NCBI GenBank assembly: GCA_903825645.1
Contig: CAIKBL010000040.1
Coordinates: 62,001 to 126,000 of the forward strand
Source of the DNA: an uncultured Pseudomonadota bacterium
GTDB lineage: Bacteria; Pseudomonadota; Gammaproteobacteria; Ga0077536
Reading direction: 5' to 3'
Length of the DNA: 64,000 bases
The position numbers were made by a program, and so were the translations under genes. This document shows, one piece after another, positions 1-11,520 of the stretch; within the stretch, counting starts at the first letter, position 1, and each line of letters opens with the position of its first letter. The notes beneath the pieces are model-generated. The model saw only the letters and a list, made by a program, of their open reading frames with translations. It had not been told where the DNA came from and searched no databases.

Positions 1-244
1 CCGCTTCGTTTGGAAAGCGGATGAGGATCCGATTTTCTGTATGCTCACTCGCCTTAACGGCGATGTGGGCCTTGCTCAGCGCCTCAGTAACCGATTGCTC
101 CACGGCATCGTTGACGGGCGCTGAGCGTCGGGGCGAGACTTGCAAAGCCGGATCCTGACCGTAGAGGTTGGGTAACGCGTACAGCGCGCCGATCAGCAGG
201 ACCATCAGGACCAACAGATAACGCCACAGGGGGTATTGATTCAT
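1..244 (-). CDS. secD: SecD, preprotein translocase subunit (N-terminal part, runs off the window)
   Basis: This is the first 81 codons of SecD, the inner-membrane subunit that works with SecF and YajC to help SecYEG complete protein export. The N-terminus begins MNQYPLWRYLLVLMVLLIG, a short cytoplasmic stretch followed by the first membrane segment (about residues 8-25), then ALPNLYGQDPALQ, which is characteristic of SecD just after the first helix. The ATG lies 35 bp after the yajC stop, and yajC-secD is the standard operon order. The gene continues beyond position 1, so the six-helix domain is not visible. The family is inferred from this N-terminal signature and the context. Confidence 0.93.
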   Translation of the reverse strand, partial: MNQYPLWRYLLVLMVLLIGALYALPNLYGQDPALQVSPRRSAPVNDAVEQSVTEALSKAHIAVKASEHTENRILIRFPNEA

Positions 245-279
245 CGCAAGGGTTTCCAACTGACCGGTTAACGTGCCGG

Positions 280-609
280 CTAGATTTCTTTGAGGGTGCC
301 CTTGGGCAGAATGGTCGAGACGGCAGCACGCTGAATTTTAACTTCAACGCCCTTGGCAACTTCTATTTTGACATAACTGTCCGCGACCTCGTTGATCCGA
401 CCAAGCAAGCCCCCACTGGTCACCACCTCGTCGCCTTTCTGCAAGTCTTCGACTAATTTCTGGTGTTCCTTCTGGCGCCGAGTCTGCGGCCGGATGAGGA
501 AGAAATAAAAGGCGATAAACAGAATGACCAGTGGCAAAAAGCTCATCAGACCTCCCTGCGGAGAGCCGCCCGTGGTTTGGGCCATAACATCAGTGCTGAA
601 AAAGTTCAT
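280..609 (-). CDS. yajC: YajC, Sec translocase accessory subunit
   Basis: A 109-residue protein with a short N-terminal region, one membrane segment (about residues 22-42, ending FYFFLIRPQTRRQKEHQ) and a small basic cytoplasmic domain containing the family-typical GDEVVTSGGLLGRI. YajC associates with SecDF in the inner membrane. The length matches E. coli YajC (110 aa). It sits between tgt and secD on the same strand, the usual gammaproteobacterial queA-tgt-yajC-secD order. The ATG at 609 is the only sensible start. Confidence 0.97.
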   Translation of the reverse strand: MNFFSTDVMAQTTGGSPQGGLMSFLPLVILFIAFYFFLIRPQTRRQKEHQKLVEDLQKGDEVVTSGGLLGRINEVADSYVKIEVAKGVEVKIQRAAVSTILPKGTLKEI

Positions 610-661
610 AACTACCCCTAGCCAAAATGGCCCGCATTATTGCACAGGCGTGCGTACCCGC

Positions 662-2894
<2,233 letters not shown>

Positions 2895-2955
2895 GGCGCA
2901 GACTGTACCCGAAACGTATCCGGATCAGGGTTTTTTAGTGTAGCATTCGCAGCTC

Positions 2956-3037
2956 GCCGGGCTGGCGGAATTGGTAGACGCGCTCGACTCAAAATCGAGT
3001 TTCGAAAGAAGTGTGGGTTCGAGTCCCTCGCCCGGCA
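2956..3037 (+). tRNA. tRNA-Leu (anticodon CAA)
   Basis: The acceptor arms GCCGGGC (2956-2962) and GCCCGGC (3030-3036) pair perfectly. The anticodon stem CTCGA/TCGAG encloses the loop CTCAAAA, giving anticodon CAA, which reads UUG. A D-arm with GGTAGACGC and a variable arm with a small hairpin (TTCGAAAGAA) are class II features expected of tRNA-Leu. Two oddities are visible: the T-stem GTGGG/CCCTC contains one T-T mismatch, and the 3' end is A followed by TTA, so CCA is not encoded and would need the CCA-adding enzyme. Confidence 0.9.
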
Positions 3038-3194
3038 TTATTTTCCTTCCGGCGACTGCGGAAACCATTCCAGCAGCGCCCCTCCAGCGCGCGCGCGCCG
3101 CCTACGCCATGCGTTGACGACCCGTCGACCGAACTCCTATAGTCGGCGAACGGCCATTGAATGGCCTCTTGTCCAACCGAGAGAGAGTTCCGCC

Positions 3195-3779
3195 ATGGCT
3201 GCGACCCCAAAACTCGTCCACCTGGTTCTCATGACCCGACGACTAGCGGAAATGCGAGCCTGGTATTGCACCATTCTCGGCGCACACATCGTCTACGAGA
3301 ATCCCAGTTTGTCCTTTCTCACCTTCGACGAGGAGCACCATCGGCTTGCCCTGGTTTCACCCCCGGACGCGCCGCTGATCGAGCGCACGCCGCTGACCAC
3401 CGGGATGCATCACAGCGCCTACAGCTTCAACGCCCTGCCCGAATTGATGGAAAAATACACAGCGCTGAAGGCGCTGGGGATTGAACCCTTGACGCCCATC
3501 CAGCATGGGGTGACGACCTCACTTTATTACCGGGATCCAGATGGCAACCTGGTCGAGTTTCAGATAGATAATTTCAAAACCCCGGCCGAGGCTACCGCCT
3601 ATATGCACGGTCCGGAGTTCGCGCAAGATCCCATCGGACCCGCCTTCGACCCGCAACGCATGGCTGAGGCCCTGCGCGAGGGGATACCGATCGCGGAGCT
3701 CACCACGCGCGCGTGGGCACTCGCAGGCCCTAAGCTGCCTGATCCGATGGCCCGCATGATGAGCCCGCCGGGTACTTGA
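3195..3779 (+). CDS. VOC-family protein, single-domain extradiol-dioxygenase/glyoxalase fold
   Basis: A 194-residue vicinal-oxygen-chelate protein. The two beta-alpha-beta repeats can be followed, and the metal-ligand positions of type I extradiol dioxygenases are present: His9 (KLVHLVL), His72 or His73 (GMHHSAYSF) and Glu121 (DPDGNLVEFQ). This favours an iron-dependent ring-cleaving dioxygenase, although many VOC proteins of this size are uncharacterised. The ATG at 3195 gives the conserved N-terminus; the frame stays open upstream, but that stretch runs through the tRNA gene. It lies 34 bp upstream of an aromatic-ring hydroxylase, which suggests the two act on one aromatic substrate. The substrate cannot be read from sequence. 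Confidence 0.8.
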   Translation: MAATPKLVHLVLMTRRLAEMRAWYCTILGAHIVYENPSLSFLTFDEEHHRLALVSPPDAPLIERTPLTTGMHHSAYSFNALPELMEKYTALKALGIEPLTPIQHGVTTSLYYRDPDGNLVEFQIDNFKTPAEATAYMHGPEFAQDPIGPAFDPQRMAEALREGIPIAELTTRAWALAGPKLPDPMARMMSPPGT

Positions 3780-3813
3780 GCGCCGCGCACCACCACGACA
3801 TCCGATTTCGCGC

Positions 3814-5577
3814 ATGCCAGCACTCAACGTACCTATCCTCATCGTCGGCGGTGGGGGCTGCGGCCTCACGACCTCACTCTTGCTTTCCAACCTCGGCATT
3901 GATCATCTGCTGGTCGAACGGCACGTGACGACTTCGCACCTGCCCAAGGCCCATTACCTCAATCAGCGCACCATGGAGATTTTTCGGCAGCATGGTCTCG
4001 CAGAAGAGATTTATGCCGTGGGTACGCCAATGCCCCTGATGGGTAAGGTTCGCTGGTGCACCACGTTGGGCGGCCAAGACGCACTCGATGCCAGAACCTT
4101 TCAGACTATCGACGCCTTCGGCGGTGGTGAGCTCGCGCGTACCTACCTGAAGGACAGCCCCGGTCCGTCGAGTAATTATCCGCAGGTCCGGCTCGAGCCG
4201 CTACTGCGCAGACACGCGGAAGCACGCGCGCCGGGGCGCGTGTTGTTTAACCACGAATTACGCCACTTCACGCAAGATACTGAAGGCATCACCGCCACGG
4301 TGATAGACGACAAGCGTGGGAAAACACTCACGGTCCGCAGCCAATTCCTCGTGGCAGCGGATGGCGGCAAGACTGTAGGTCCACAACTGGGCGTGCAGAT
4401 GCAAGGGCCGACCAACCTGGGACGTATTCTGAGTTCGCATGTCACCGCCGATCTCTCGGCGTGGTGGGACGAAACCTGCCTCATTACCTGGTTCATCAAT
4501 CCCGAAGGCGGAGGGGTCTTTGGCAGTGGCGCCATGGTGCCCATGGGTCCCACCTGGGGTCGTCATTCCGAGGAATGGGTCATCCATTGCAGCGTCGCAC
4601 CCGATGATCCGGAGCGTTATGACGAAGTAGCCGTGATCCCACGGCTGCGAGCATTGCTCAAGCTGCCCACGCTCGAGATAAAAGTTCATAAGGTAAGCGA
4701 CTGGGCGTTGGATGCCGTGCTCGCCGACCGCTATCAGGTCGGTCGGGTATTGCTCGCTGGCGACGCCGCGCACCGTCACCCACCGACCACAGGACTAGGA
4801 CTCAATACCGCCATTCAGGACGCGCATAATTTGGCTTGGAAACTGGCAGCGGTTATACGCGGTCAAGCGGATCCCGCACTGCTCGCGACTTACGAGCAGG
4901 AGCGACGTCCCATTGGGATGCGCAACGTAGATTGGGCGCTGTTTACCGCCACTAATCACGCGGTGCTGGATGCCGGGATGGGGTTTCCACCGCTCCACAG
5001 CGCGACGGTACGGCGGGCGCACTTCGAACTCTTTTTTGCGGACACGCCGATGGGGGCGACGCGGCGTGCGCGCGCCGCCGAGGTCATGGCGACCCAGCGG
5101 ACTGAATTTCAGGCGCATGATCTCGAAATCGGGTTCGCCTATGCGGCCGGTGCCCTCCTCCCCGATGGATCCGCACCGCCGGCACGCGATCCGATGGGGG
5201 GCCGGTATGTGCCCACAACGCGTCCCGGACACCGGTTGCCGCATGCTTGGCTGCATCACGCCGGCGCCCGGCAATCGACCCATGATCTCGTCGGACAACG
5301 CGGTGGATTTGTGCTCATCACGGGTGCTGCTGGCGAATCCTGGCGCGCGGCGGCCGACGCGGCGGCGCGCACCTTGGACATTTCGCTCGACACCGTCGTC
5401 ATCGGAACCGCCCACACCACAGACATCGGAAATGAGTGGGCAGCGGTGTGCGGCATCACGCCTACAGGCGCTGTACTCGTGCGGCCGGACAACCATGTTG
5501 CCTGGCGTTGTCAAGCAGACAGCCCCGATCCGCAAGGTGAACTCCTGCAGGCGCTGCGCGCGGTGCTCGCGCGCTAG
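3814..5577 (+). CDS. FAD-dependent aromatic hydroxylase (PheA/TfdB family)
   Basis: A 587-residue flavoprotein monooxygenase. The N-terminal FAD-binding motif GGGGCG (residues 12-17) is followed by an acidic end of the second strand (LLVERH), the NAD(P)H-related DG motif (FLVAADGG) in the middle, and the ribose-binding GD motif (RVLLAGDAAHRHPP). A C-terminal thioredoxin-like tail, typical of phenol and 2,4-dichlorophenol hydroxylases, follows residue 480 or so. The expected reaction is NAD(P)H-dependent ortho-hydroxylation of a phenolic compound in the cytoplasm. It follows the VOC gene by 34 bp, probably as one transcript, and converges on ybiT. Confidence 0.85.
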   Translation: MPALNVPILIVGGGGCGLTTSLLLSNLGIDHLLVERHVTTSHLPKAHYLNQRTMEIFRQHGLAEEIYAVGTPMPLMGKVRWCTTLGGQDALDARTFQTIDAFGGGELARTYLKDSPGPSSNYPQVRLEPLLRRHAEARAPGRVLFNHELRHFTQDTEGITATVIDDKRGKTLTVRSQFLVAADGGKTVGPQLGVQMQGPTNLGRILSSHVTADLSAWWDETCLITWFINPEGGGVFGSGAMVPMGPTWGRHSEEWVIHCSVAPDDPERYDEVAVIPRLRALLKLPTLEIKVHKVSDWALDAVLADRYQVGRVLLAGDAAHRHPPTTGLGLNTAIQDAHNLAWKLAAVIRGQADPALLATYEQERRPIGMRNVDWALFTATNHAVLDAGMGFPPLHSATVRRAHFELFFADTPMGATRRARAAEVMATQRTEFQAHDLEIGFAYAAGALLPDGSAPPARDPMGGRYVPTTRPGHRLPHAWLHHAGARQSTHDLVGQRGGFVLITGAAGESWRAAADAAARTLDISLDTVVIGTAHTTDIGNEWAAVCGITPTGAVLVRPDNHVAWRCQADSPDPQGELLQALRAVLAR

Positions 5578-5588
5578 CGTCGGTCGCC

Positions 5589-7214
5589 TCAGCCCCGGGC
5601 AGGAATTCGTCGGGGTGCCGCCTTCTCAAGCCCGCGGGATTGCAAGTATTCGTCATATGTCCCGCGAAAATCGACGATGCCTTCGGGCGATATCTCGATC
5701 ACCCGCGTCGCGAGCGAGGAGACGAATTCGCGATCATGGCTGACAAAAATCAGCGTGCCCTCATAATTCTCCAGCGCTAGGTTCAGGGACTCGATAGACT
5801 CCATATCAAGGTGATTGGTCGGCTCATCAAGCAGCAGGATGTTCGGTTTGGTCAGCATAATCTTGCCGAACAGCATCCGCGCCTCTTCCCCACCCGAAAT
5901 GACCTGCACGGATTTCAGACTATCGTCTTTTGAGAAGAGGAGACGGCCTAAAACTGCGCGGATCCCCTGATCATCATCGCCCTTTTGCCGCCACTGGTTC
6001 ATCCATTCAAAAAGATTCTGATCGACGTCGAAATCGCTCCCGCGATTCTGACGCACATAGCCGATGTCGGCATTTTCCGACCATTTCACGTGGCCCTTGT
6101 CGAGTGGCTCAGCCCCAGCGAGGCAATTGAGCAGGGTCGTTTTGCCGATCCCGTTGGGACCGATGATGGCCACCCGTTCGCCGACCGCAATCATGAGGTT
6201 GAAGTCACGAAAGAGTGACACGCCATCGAACCCTTTGTGGAAATGTTCCACTTCAAGAGCGAGTCGATGTAATTTTTTGGCCTGATCGATGCGGATATAA
6301 GGGCTCACCCGACTGGAAGGCTTAACGTCGTCAAGCTTAATTTTTTCGATTTGGCGGGCACGCGAGGTGGCCTGCTTTGCCTTGGAGGCGTTGGCCGAAA
6401 ACCGACTCACAAAATGTTTGAGATCTTCGATCTGCGCCTGCTTGCGTGCATTGTTGTTGAGCATGCGCTCGCGAGCTTCAGTGGAGGCAAGCATGTAATC
6501 ATCGTAATTGCCGGGGTAAAGGCGCAGCTCCCCGTAATCGAGATCGGCCATGTGCGTACATACGCTATTGAGGAAATGGCGGTCGTGCGAAACGATGACC
6601 ATCGTGCATTCGCGTGCATCTAAGATTTCTTCAAGCCAACGGATGGCGTTGATGTCGAGGTTGTTCGTGGGCTCGTCGAGCAGGAGGATATCCGGCTCGC
6701 CAAATAGCGCCTGCGCCAGCAGTACCCGCAATTTCCAACCGGGTGCCACCTGACTCATGAGCCCGGCATGTTGTTCAATCGGGATCCCCACGCCCATGAG
6801 CAATTCACCCGCGCGCGCTTCACAGGTGTAACCGTCAAGCTCCGAAAACTTGACCTCAAGGTCGGCCACCCGCATCCCTTCATCTTCACTCATCGACTCG
6901 AGGGCATATAAGCGATCGCGCTCGGCTTTCACTTGCCAAAGCGCCTCGTGGCCCATGATGACGGTGTTCAGTACCGTATGATCTTCAAAGGCGAACTGAT
7001 CCTGTCGCAGGATCCCGAGACGCTCATTGGGATCGAGTGACACGTTGCCGTTATTAGGTTTCAGCTCCCCACCCAGAATTTTCATCAGCGTCGATTTGCC
7101 GCACCCATTGGCGCCAATCAGACCATACCGGTTGCCATTACCGAATTTGACGGAGACGTTCTCGAAAAGCGGTTTTGCACCGAATTGGATGGTGACGTTA
7201 GCAGCAGCAAGCAC
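5589..7214 (-). CDS. ybiT: ABC-F family ATPase YbiT
   Basis: A 541-residue soluble protein with two ABC ATPase domains and no membrane domain, the ABC-F layout of ribosome-binding factors. Domain 1 has Walker [10 protein letters not shown] and the DEPTNNLD Walker B; domain 2 has GPNGIGKTT, the ISGGE signature and DEPTNHLD. The first signature is the degenerate VAPGWKLRV seen in YbiT proteins. The linker between domains is rich in Lys/Arg ([26 protein letters not shown], quoted here in two pieces: [11 protein letters not shown] and [15 protein letters not shown]), as expected for a tRNA-contacting arm. E. coli YbiT is 530 aa. The start appears to be GTG at 7214. Confidence 0.93.
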   Translation of the reverse strand: MLAAANVTIQFGAKPLFENVSVKFGNGNRYGLIGANGCGKSTLMKILGGELKPNNGNVSLDPNERLGILRQDQFAFEDHTVLNTVIMGHEALWQVKAERDRLYALESMSEDEGMRVADLEVKFSELDGYTCEARAGELLMGVGIPIEQHAGLMSQVAPGWKLRVLLAQALFGEPDILLLDEPTNNLDINAIRWLEEILDARECTMVIVSHDRHFLNSVCTHMADLDYGELRLYPGNYDDYMLASTEARERMLNNNARKQAQIEDLKHFVSRFSANASKAKQATSRARQIEKIKLDDVKPSSRVSPYIRIDQAKKLHRLALEVEHFHKGFDGVSLFRDFNLMIAVGERVAIIGPNGIGKTTLLNCLAGAEPLDKGHVKWSENADIGYVRQNRGSDFDVDQNLFEWMNQWRQKGDDDQGIRAVLGRLLFSKDDSLKSVQVISGGEEARMLFGKIMLTKPNILLLDEPTNHLDMESIESLNLALENYEGTLIFVSHDREFVSSLATRVIEISPEGIVDFRGTYDEYLQSRGLEKAAPRRIPARG

Positions 7215-7384
7215 AGTGGAATTCCAAAGTTGACGACAGGTTTAACGCGCAGTGCGGGCCAGCGGGAATTTTTATGTCATGCCACAACATTGCATAATTC
7301 CCGATGATGCAGCGCGCCATGATAACGGCGAACGCGCAGGACTTCGATGGGTACCGCCGATTTTCAGGGTGCGGAAGTCTGCCG

Positions 7385-8581
7385 CTACGCCGACACTCGG
7401 GTGCGAGTTCGGACAAGTAGCAATCCGGTGACGACGCAGACGACGAGCCCAGTCCCCATCAGGGCCAGACGATTGAGCCAAGCCCAACCCAGATGTCTCA
7501 GAAGATATCCAGAGAAAAAAGAGGCCAGCACCATGGCCGCAAAGACCATCGCCTCATTGAAACCCTGGGCCTGGGGGCCCTCGCCGTTCCGATAGGTACG
7601 GGTCAGTAAGGACGACGCCGGGAGATAAAGTAGATTCCAGCCCAGGCCGAGGAGCGCGAGTGCCAGCCAGAAATGTCCGAGGTCCACGCCGTTGATCGCA
7701 ATCAACATCGCCACGGCAAACAAAGCGCAGCCGACCAGCATGAGTCGCAATTCGCCGAACCGCTGAATGAGGATACCGGTGAAGAATGACGGTCCGAACA
7801 TCGCGACCAGATGAGTCCCGAGCGTCCGCGCCGCGATCCCGTATGAAAATCCGCAAACGCTGGTCATCGTCAATGTCGTAGCGGTCATCACGAGGCTCAT
7901 GATGCCGTGGCTGATCGCAGCAATGAAGACGGTCGCGATAAAAAGCGGCTGCCGGACAATCGCACGCAACGAACGCGGCAGTGCGGAGGCCGCGACAGGT
8001 GCGTGCCTCGCCATCCGCAGCCCCTGCAGCACGCCGAGGGCGAGTACCGTGAAGCCCGCGAGGGTCAGATAGATCCCCGCATAGGGGATAATCAACACGT
8101 CCTTGCTGAGGCGACTCACTTCAGGTCCGATAAAGCCGCCCAATAACCCGGCGGACATGACATAGCCCATGGCCCGTGCCTTGGCGGCGTCCGGCACGGC
8201 ATCCGCGGCGGCAAAACGGTATTGCAACCCAAAGGCGTTATAAGCGCCCACCAGCAGGGAAGCGAGCGTCAGGAGCACAAAGCCCTGTACCTGCATCGCG
8301 ATCATCGCCAATAAGGCGCCCAGCAAGCCTCCGGCGGCGCCGAGACTGAAGCCCACGCGGCGGCCCACCTTGCGCATCAGCATCGCCGCCGGATAAGCCG
8401 CCAGTGCGCCGCCCAAAACCCAAGCGGTAACCGGCAGCGTGGCCAGCTCCGCGCCGTAACCGTTGTCGAGCGCAAGCTGCCGGCCCGTCACGCCATTCAC
8501 AGCGAGAATGGTCGCGTTGTTGATGAACAGCAGCGCCTGCGCACCGACCAATACCACGAGATTACGTTGTTCGCGTGTCAC
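7385..8581 (-). CDS. Major facilitator superfamily transporter
   Basis: A 398-residue, highly hydrophobic protein with about 12 predicted membrane segments. The cytoplasmic loop between helices 2 and 3 carries the MFS motif A-like MRKVGRRVGFSLGA. A central break near residues 190-205 separates two six-helix halves. The substrate is not recognisable; the overall form resembles drug or metabolite efflux MFS proteins. The start is probably GTG at 8581. It stands alone between ybiT and the FKBP gene with spacers of 170 and 99 bp, so an own promoter is likely. Confidence 0.85.
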   Translation of the reverse strand: MTREQRNLVVLVGAQALLFINNATILAVNGVTGRQLALDNGYGAELATLPVTAWVLGGALAAYPAAMLMRKVGRRVGFSLGAAGGLLGALLAMIAMQVQGFVLLTLASLLVGAYNAFGLQYRFAAADAVPDAAKARAMGYVMSAGLLGGFIGPEVSRLSKDVLIIPYAGIYLTLAGFTVLALGVLQGLRMARHAPVAASALPRSLRAIVRQPLFIATVFIAAISHGIMSLVMTATTLTMTSVCGFSYGIAARTLGTHLVAMFGPSFFTGILIQRFGELRLMLVGCALFAVAMLIAINGVDLGHFWLALALLGLGWNLLYLPASSLLTRTYRNGEGPQAQGFNEAMVFAAMVLASFFSGYLLRHLGWAWLNRLALMGTGLVVCVVTGLLLVRTRTRVSA

Positions 8582-8680
8582 GCGAACGGCACCCGCGCCG
8601 AAGCCGGACGGACTGTCCGGGCGACGGCCTGAAGACCACGCGGCCAGCTCACCTTGTCGCGTGGCGTCACTCGAGCAAAA

Positions 8681-9013
8681 TTAACGGACTTCCAGCAGCT
8701 CGACATCAAACACGAGTGTCGCATTCGGAGGGATGACGCCGCCCGCGCCGCGGGCACCGTAACCGAGCTCCGGCGGAATCGTCAGCGTACGCTGCCCACC
8801 GACCCGCATACCGGCGACCCCTTGGTCCCAGCCCGCGATGACCTGTCCGGCGCCCAGATTAAAATTGAACGGATCGCCGCGATCTCGTGAGCTGTCGAAT
8901 TTACGTCCTTTGTTGTCGGGTGCCGTGGCGTCGAACAACCAGCCGGTGTAGTGGACAACGACTGCCTTGCCGCTTTCGGCAAGTGCGCCGGCGCCGATTT
9001 GATGCTCAATCAT
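8681..9013 (-). CDS. FKBP-type peptidyl-prolyl cis-trans isomerase
   Basis: A single FKBP domain of 110 residues with the conserved [11 protein letters not shown], the [19 protein letters not shown] active-site stretch, and [24 protein letters not shown]. It catalyses cis-trans isomerisation of Xaa-Pro bonds. There is no signal peptide, so it is probably cytoplasmic. The frame remains open further upstream, but the ATG at 9013 has a clear AGGAGG 4-6 bases before it and gives the family's normal N-terminus, so it was chosen. Confidence 0.92.
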   Translation of the reverse strand: MIEHQIGAGALAESGKAVVVHYTGWLFDATAPDNKGRKFDSSRDRGDPFNFNLGAGQVIAGWDQGVAGMRVGGQRTLTIPPELGYGARGAGGVIPPNATLVFDVELLEVR

Positions 9014-9224
9014 GATGCCTCCTGATAGTTTGAGGCGCGATTGTGCATGAGACGAAGGGCGCTGGGCACCCCACGGGTGACGCTTGAACAGTTTCCGGGG
9101 AAATCGCCCACATAAACCGCGGTAAGATGGCGCCTGCACGCGCGTCGGCCTAGCGGCGATCGTTCATCCGCCGCCGGGTTGCGGCAACGCACAACCGAAC
9201 CGTCAAGGGGAGTGTTTTTCCGCG

Positions 9225-9881
9225 ATGCCTCTTTTCATAGAGTCTCCTGCGCATCCAGACGTCCCTCCGGCACCGCGCCCTTTAGCGCCCGGTGCCGTGG
9301 TTTTGCCGGGGTTCGGGACCGCGGTAGGCGAAGCACTGCTGGACACCATCGCCAGCCTCGCGGTGCAGGCGCCCTTTCGTCACATGTGCACGCCCGGCGG
9401 ACGTCAGATGTCAGTCGGTATGACGAATTGTGGCCAATGGGGTTGGATCAGCGATCGCCAGGGCTATCGCTACAGTGCCCTTGATCCCGATAGCGACCGG
9501 CCATGGCCCGAACTGCCAGCGTTCTTTCTTGCGCTGGCAACCACCGCGGCGACCGCGGCCGGCTTCACAGGCTTCACGCCGAATGCCTGCCTCATCAATC
9601 GCTATGCGCCCGGCACACAGTTGAGCCTGCATCAGGACAAGGACGAGCGGGACTTCACCGCTCCCATCGTCTCAGTCTCGCTCGGACTATCTGCGATGTT
9701 TCTGTTTGGCGGCACGCGCCGCGCGGCGCCCGCCCAACGGGTGCCCCTCGCCCACGGCGATGTCGTCGTCTGGGGTGGACCGGCTCGGCTTTTCCACCAC
9801 GGCATCAGCCCGCTCGCGAAAGGCTGTCATCCGCTCACCGGTGGCCTGCGGTTCAATCTGACCTTCCGCCGCGCGGGTTGA
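9225..9881 (+). CDS. alkB: AlkB, Fe(II)/2-oxoglutarate DNA-repair dioxygenase
   Basis: A 218-residue AlkB that oxidatively removes 1-methyladenine and 3-methylcytosine lesions. The iron ligands are recognisable: His136-Gln-Asp138 (LSLHQDKDE) and His192 (RLFHHGISP); Arg209 and Arg215 (GLRFNLTFRR) match the 2-oxoglutarate-binding arginines of E. coli AlkB. The substrate-lid tyrosine region NRYAPG is present. The length is near E. coli AlkB (216 aa). It is transcribed alone and converges on the GMC oxidoreductase gene 6 bp away. Another alkylation-repair pair, ogt-alkA, lies about 4 kb downstream. Confidence 0.95.
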   Translation: MPLFIESPAHPDVPPAPRPLAPGAVVLPGFGTAVGEALLDTIASLAVQAPFRHMCTPGGRQMSVGMTNCGQWGWISDRQGYRYSALDPDSDRPWPELPAFFLALATTAATAAGFTGFTPNACLINRYAPGTQLSLHQDKDERDFTAPIVSVSLGLSAMFLFGGTRRAAPAQRVPLAHGDVVVWGGPARLFHHGISPLAKGCHPLTGGLRFNLTFRRAG

Positions 9882-9887
9882 GCGCCG

Positions 9888-11501
9888 CTAAGCTCCCCGC
9901 CGGATAAATTCCGCTGCCCGCTCCGCGATCATCATCGTCGGCGCGTTGGTATTGCCAGACGTGATCTGCGGCATGACCGACGCGTCCGCGATGCGCAGAC
10001 CTTCGATGCCATGCACACGTAAGCGATCGTCCACGACCGCGAGCGGATCTTGCCCCATCCGGCAGGTGCTCACCGGATGAAAAATGGTAGTGCCCAGTTC
10101 TCTCGCGGCTTGTAAAAGATCGGCATCGCCCAAAATCTCCGGCCCCGGTTTCCATTCCACCGGCCGAAAGCGCGCGAGCGGCGCGGCCGCCATGATACGT
10201 CGCGTGTAGTGCAAGGAATCGACCGCCACCTGCTGATCTTCCGGCGTCGAGAGATAGTTCAATCGGATCTCCGGCGCGGCCTCAGGATCCGACGACTTCA
10301 GACGCACATGCCCGCGGCTAGTTGGGCGCAGATTACACACCGCGGGTGTAATGGCTGGAAACGAATGCAGCGGATCGCCGAATTTATCCAGTGACAGTGG
10401 CTGCACGTGCCATTCGATATTGGCGGTTGATTGAGCCGGATCACTTTTCGCAAAAGCGCCGAGTTGTGAAGGCGGCATGGTCAAAGGACCGGTCCGAAAC
10501 AGTAGATATTCGAGACCCATGGTCATCTTGCCCCAAAGACTGTTTGCCCGTTCATTCAGAGTCGGCACACCAGAGACCTTGAAGACCGTGCGTACCTGCA
10601 GGTGATCGTGCAGATTTTCCCCTACCCCGGGCAACGCATGGACGAGCGGGATCCCTTGTGTGCGACAAATCTCCGGGTCGCCGATCCCAGACAATTGCAA
10701 GATCTGCGGCGTACCTATAGCCCCGGCGGCCAGCACAATTTCCTGTCGGGCACGGACCCGATGAAGGCCTTGGTCATCCCGGTACACGATCGCCTCCGCA
10801 CGTTTGCCGGTATCGCCCGTGACGACTTCAATCCGGTGGACGTGCGCGCGGATCCGGACCGTCAGGTTAGCGCGGGCGAGCACCGGCCGCAGAAAAGCCT
10901 TCGTCGCGCTCCAGCGCACCCCACGTCGCTGATTCATCTGGAAGTAGGCGTTGCCCGCATTGTCCCCGCGATTGAATTCCGGAATTTTGGGAATGCCGCA
11001 CTCAGCGGCCGCTTCACGCCAGGCGTCGAGCACTGCCCAGTTTACACGCCGCTCTTCGACGCGCAGCTCTCCCCCCGCACCGTGCAGTTGATCACCTCCG
11101 TGGGCATAGTCTTCCATGCGCTTGAATGCCGGTAATACCGCATCCCACCCCCAATCGCGGTTACCCAAGGAAGCCCAGTGGTCGTAGTCGGAACGCTGGC
11201 CACGCATGTAAATCATCGCGTTGATGGAGGAGCAACCGCCGAGGACTTTGCCACGGGCATAACCAAGCGAACGACCGTTAAGCCCCGGTTCTGGCTCCGT
11301 CTTGTAGCACCAGTCGGTACGCGGATTTCCAATGGTGTAAAGATATCCAACGGGGATGTCGATCCAGAAATAATCGTCCTTCCCGCCGGCCTCCAGCAGT
11401 AACACCGAGACTTTCGGATCTGCCGACAAGCGATTGGCGAGCAAACACCCTGCACTACCCGCACCGACGATAACGTAGTCAAACGTGCCTGCTTCGACCA
11501 T
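9888..11501 (-). CDS. GMC-family FAD oxidoreductase (choline-dehydrogenase-like)
   Basis: About 537 residues. The N-terminus carries the FAD motif DYVIVGAGSAGCLLANRL, followed by the GMC signature 1 region (ARGKVLGGCSSINAMIYMRG) and signature 2 (GAIGTPQILQLSGIG). The C-terminal catalytic His appears in FHPVSTCRMG and the partner position in SGNTNAPTMMIAERAAE. Members oxidise alcohols to aldehydes using FAD; the exact alcohol is not predictable. The start was set at the ATG at 11501, which gives the canonical N-terminus. A TTG at 11531 overlapping the upstream stop is an alternative. It follows the NTF2-like gene closely, so the two are probably co-transcribed. Confidence 0.87.
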   Translation of the reverse strand: MVEAGTFDYVIVGAGSAGCLLANRLSADPKVSVLLLEAGGKDDYFWIDIPVGYLYTIGNPRTDWCYKTEPEPGLNGRSLGYARGKVLGGCSSINAMIYMRGQRSDYDHWASLGNRDWGWDAVLPAFKRMEDYAHGGDQLHGAGGELRVEERRVNWAVLDAWREAAAECGIPKIPEFNRGDNAGNAYFQMNQRRGVRWSATKAFLRPVLARANLTVRIRAHVHRIEVVTGDTGKRAEAIVYRDDQGLHRVRARQEIVLAAGAIGTPQILQLSGIGDPEICRTQGIPLVHALPGVGENLHDHLQVRTVFKVSGVPTLNERANSLWGKMTMGLEYLLFRTGPLTMPPSQLGAFAKSDPAQSTANIEWHVQPLSLDKFGDPLHSFPAITPAVCNLRPTSRGHVRLKSSDPEAAPEIRLNYLSTPEDQQVAVDSLHYTRRIMAAAPLARFRPVEWKPGPEILGDADLLQAARELGTTIFHPVSTCRMGQDPLAVVDDRLRVHGIEGLRIADASVMPQITSGNTNAPTMMIAERAAEFIRRGA

Positions 11502-11520
11502 GCTGGCTTGCACCTGTGTC

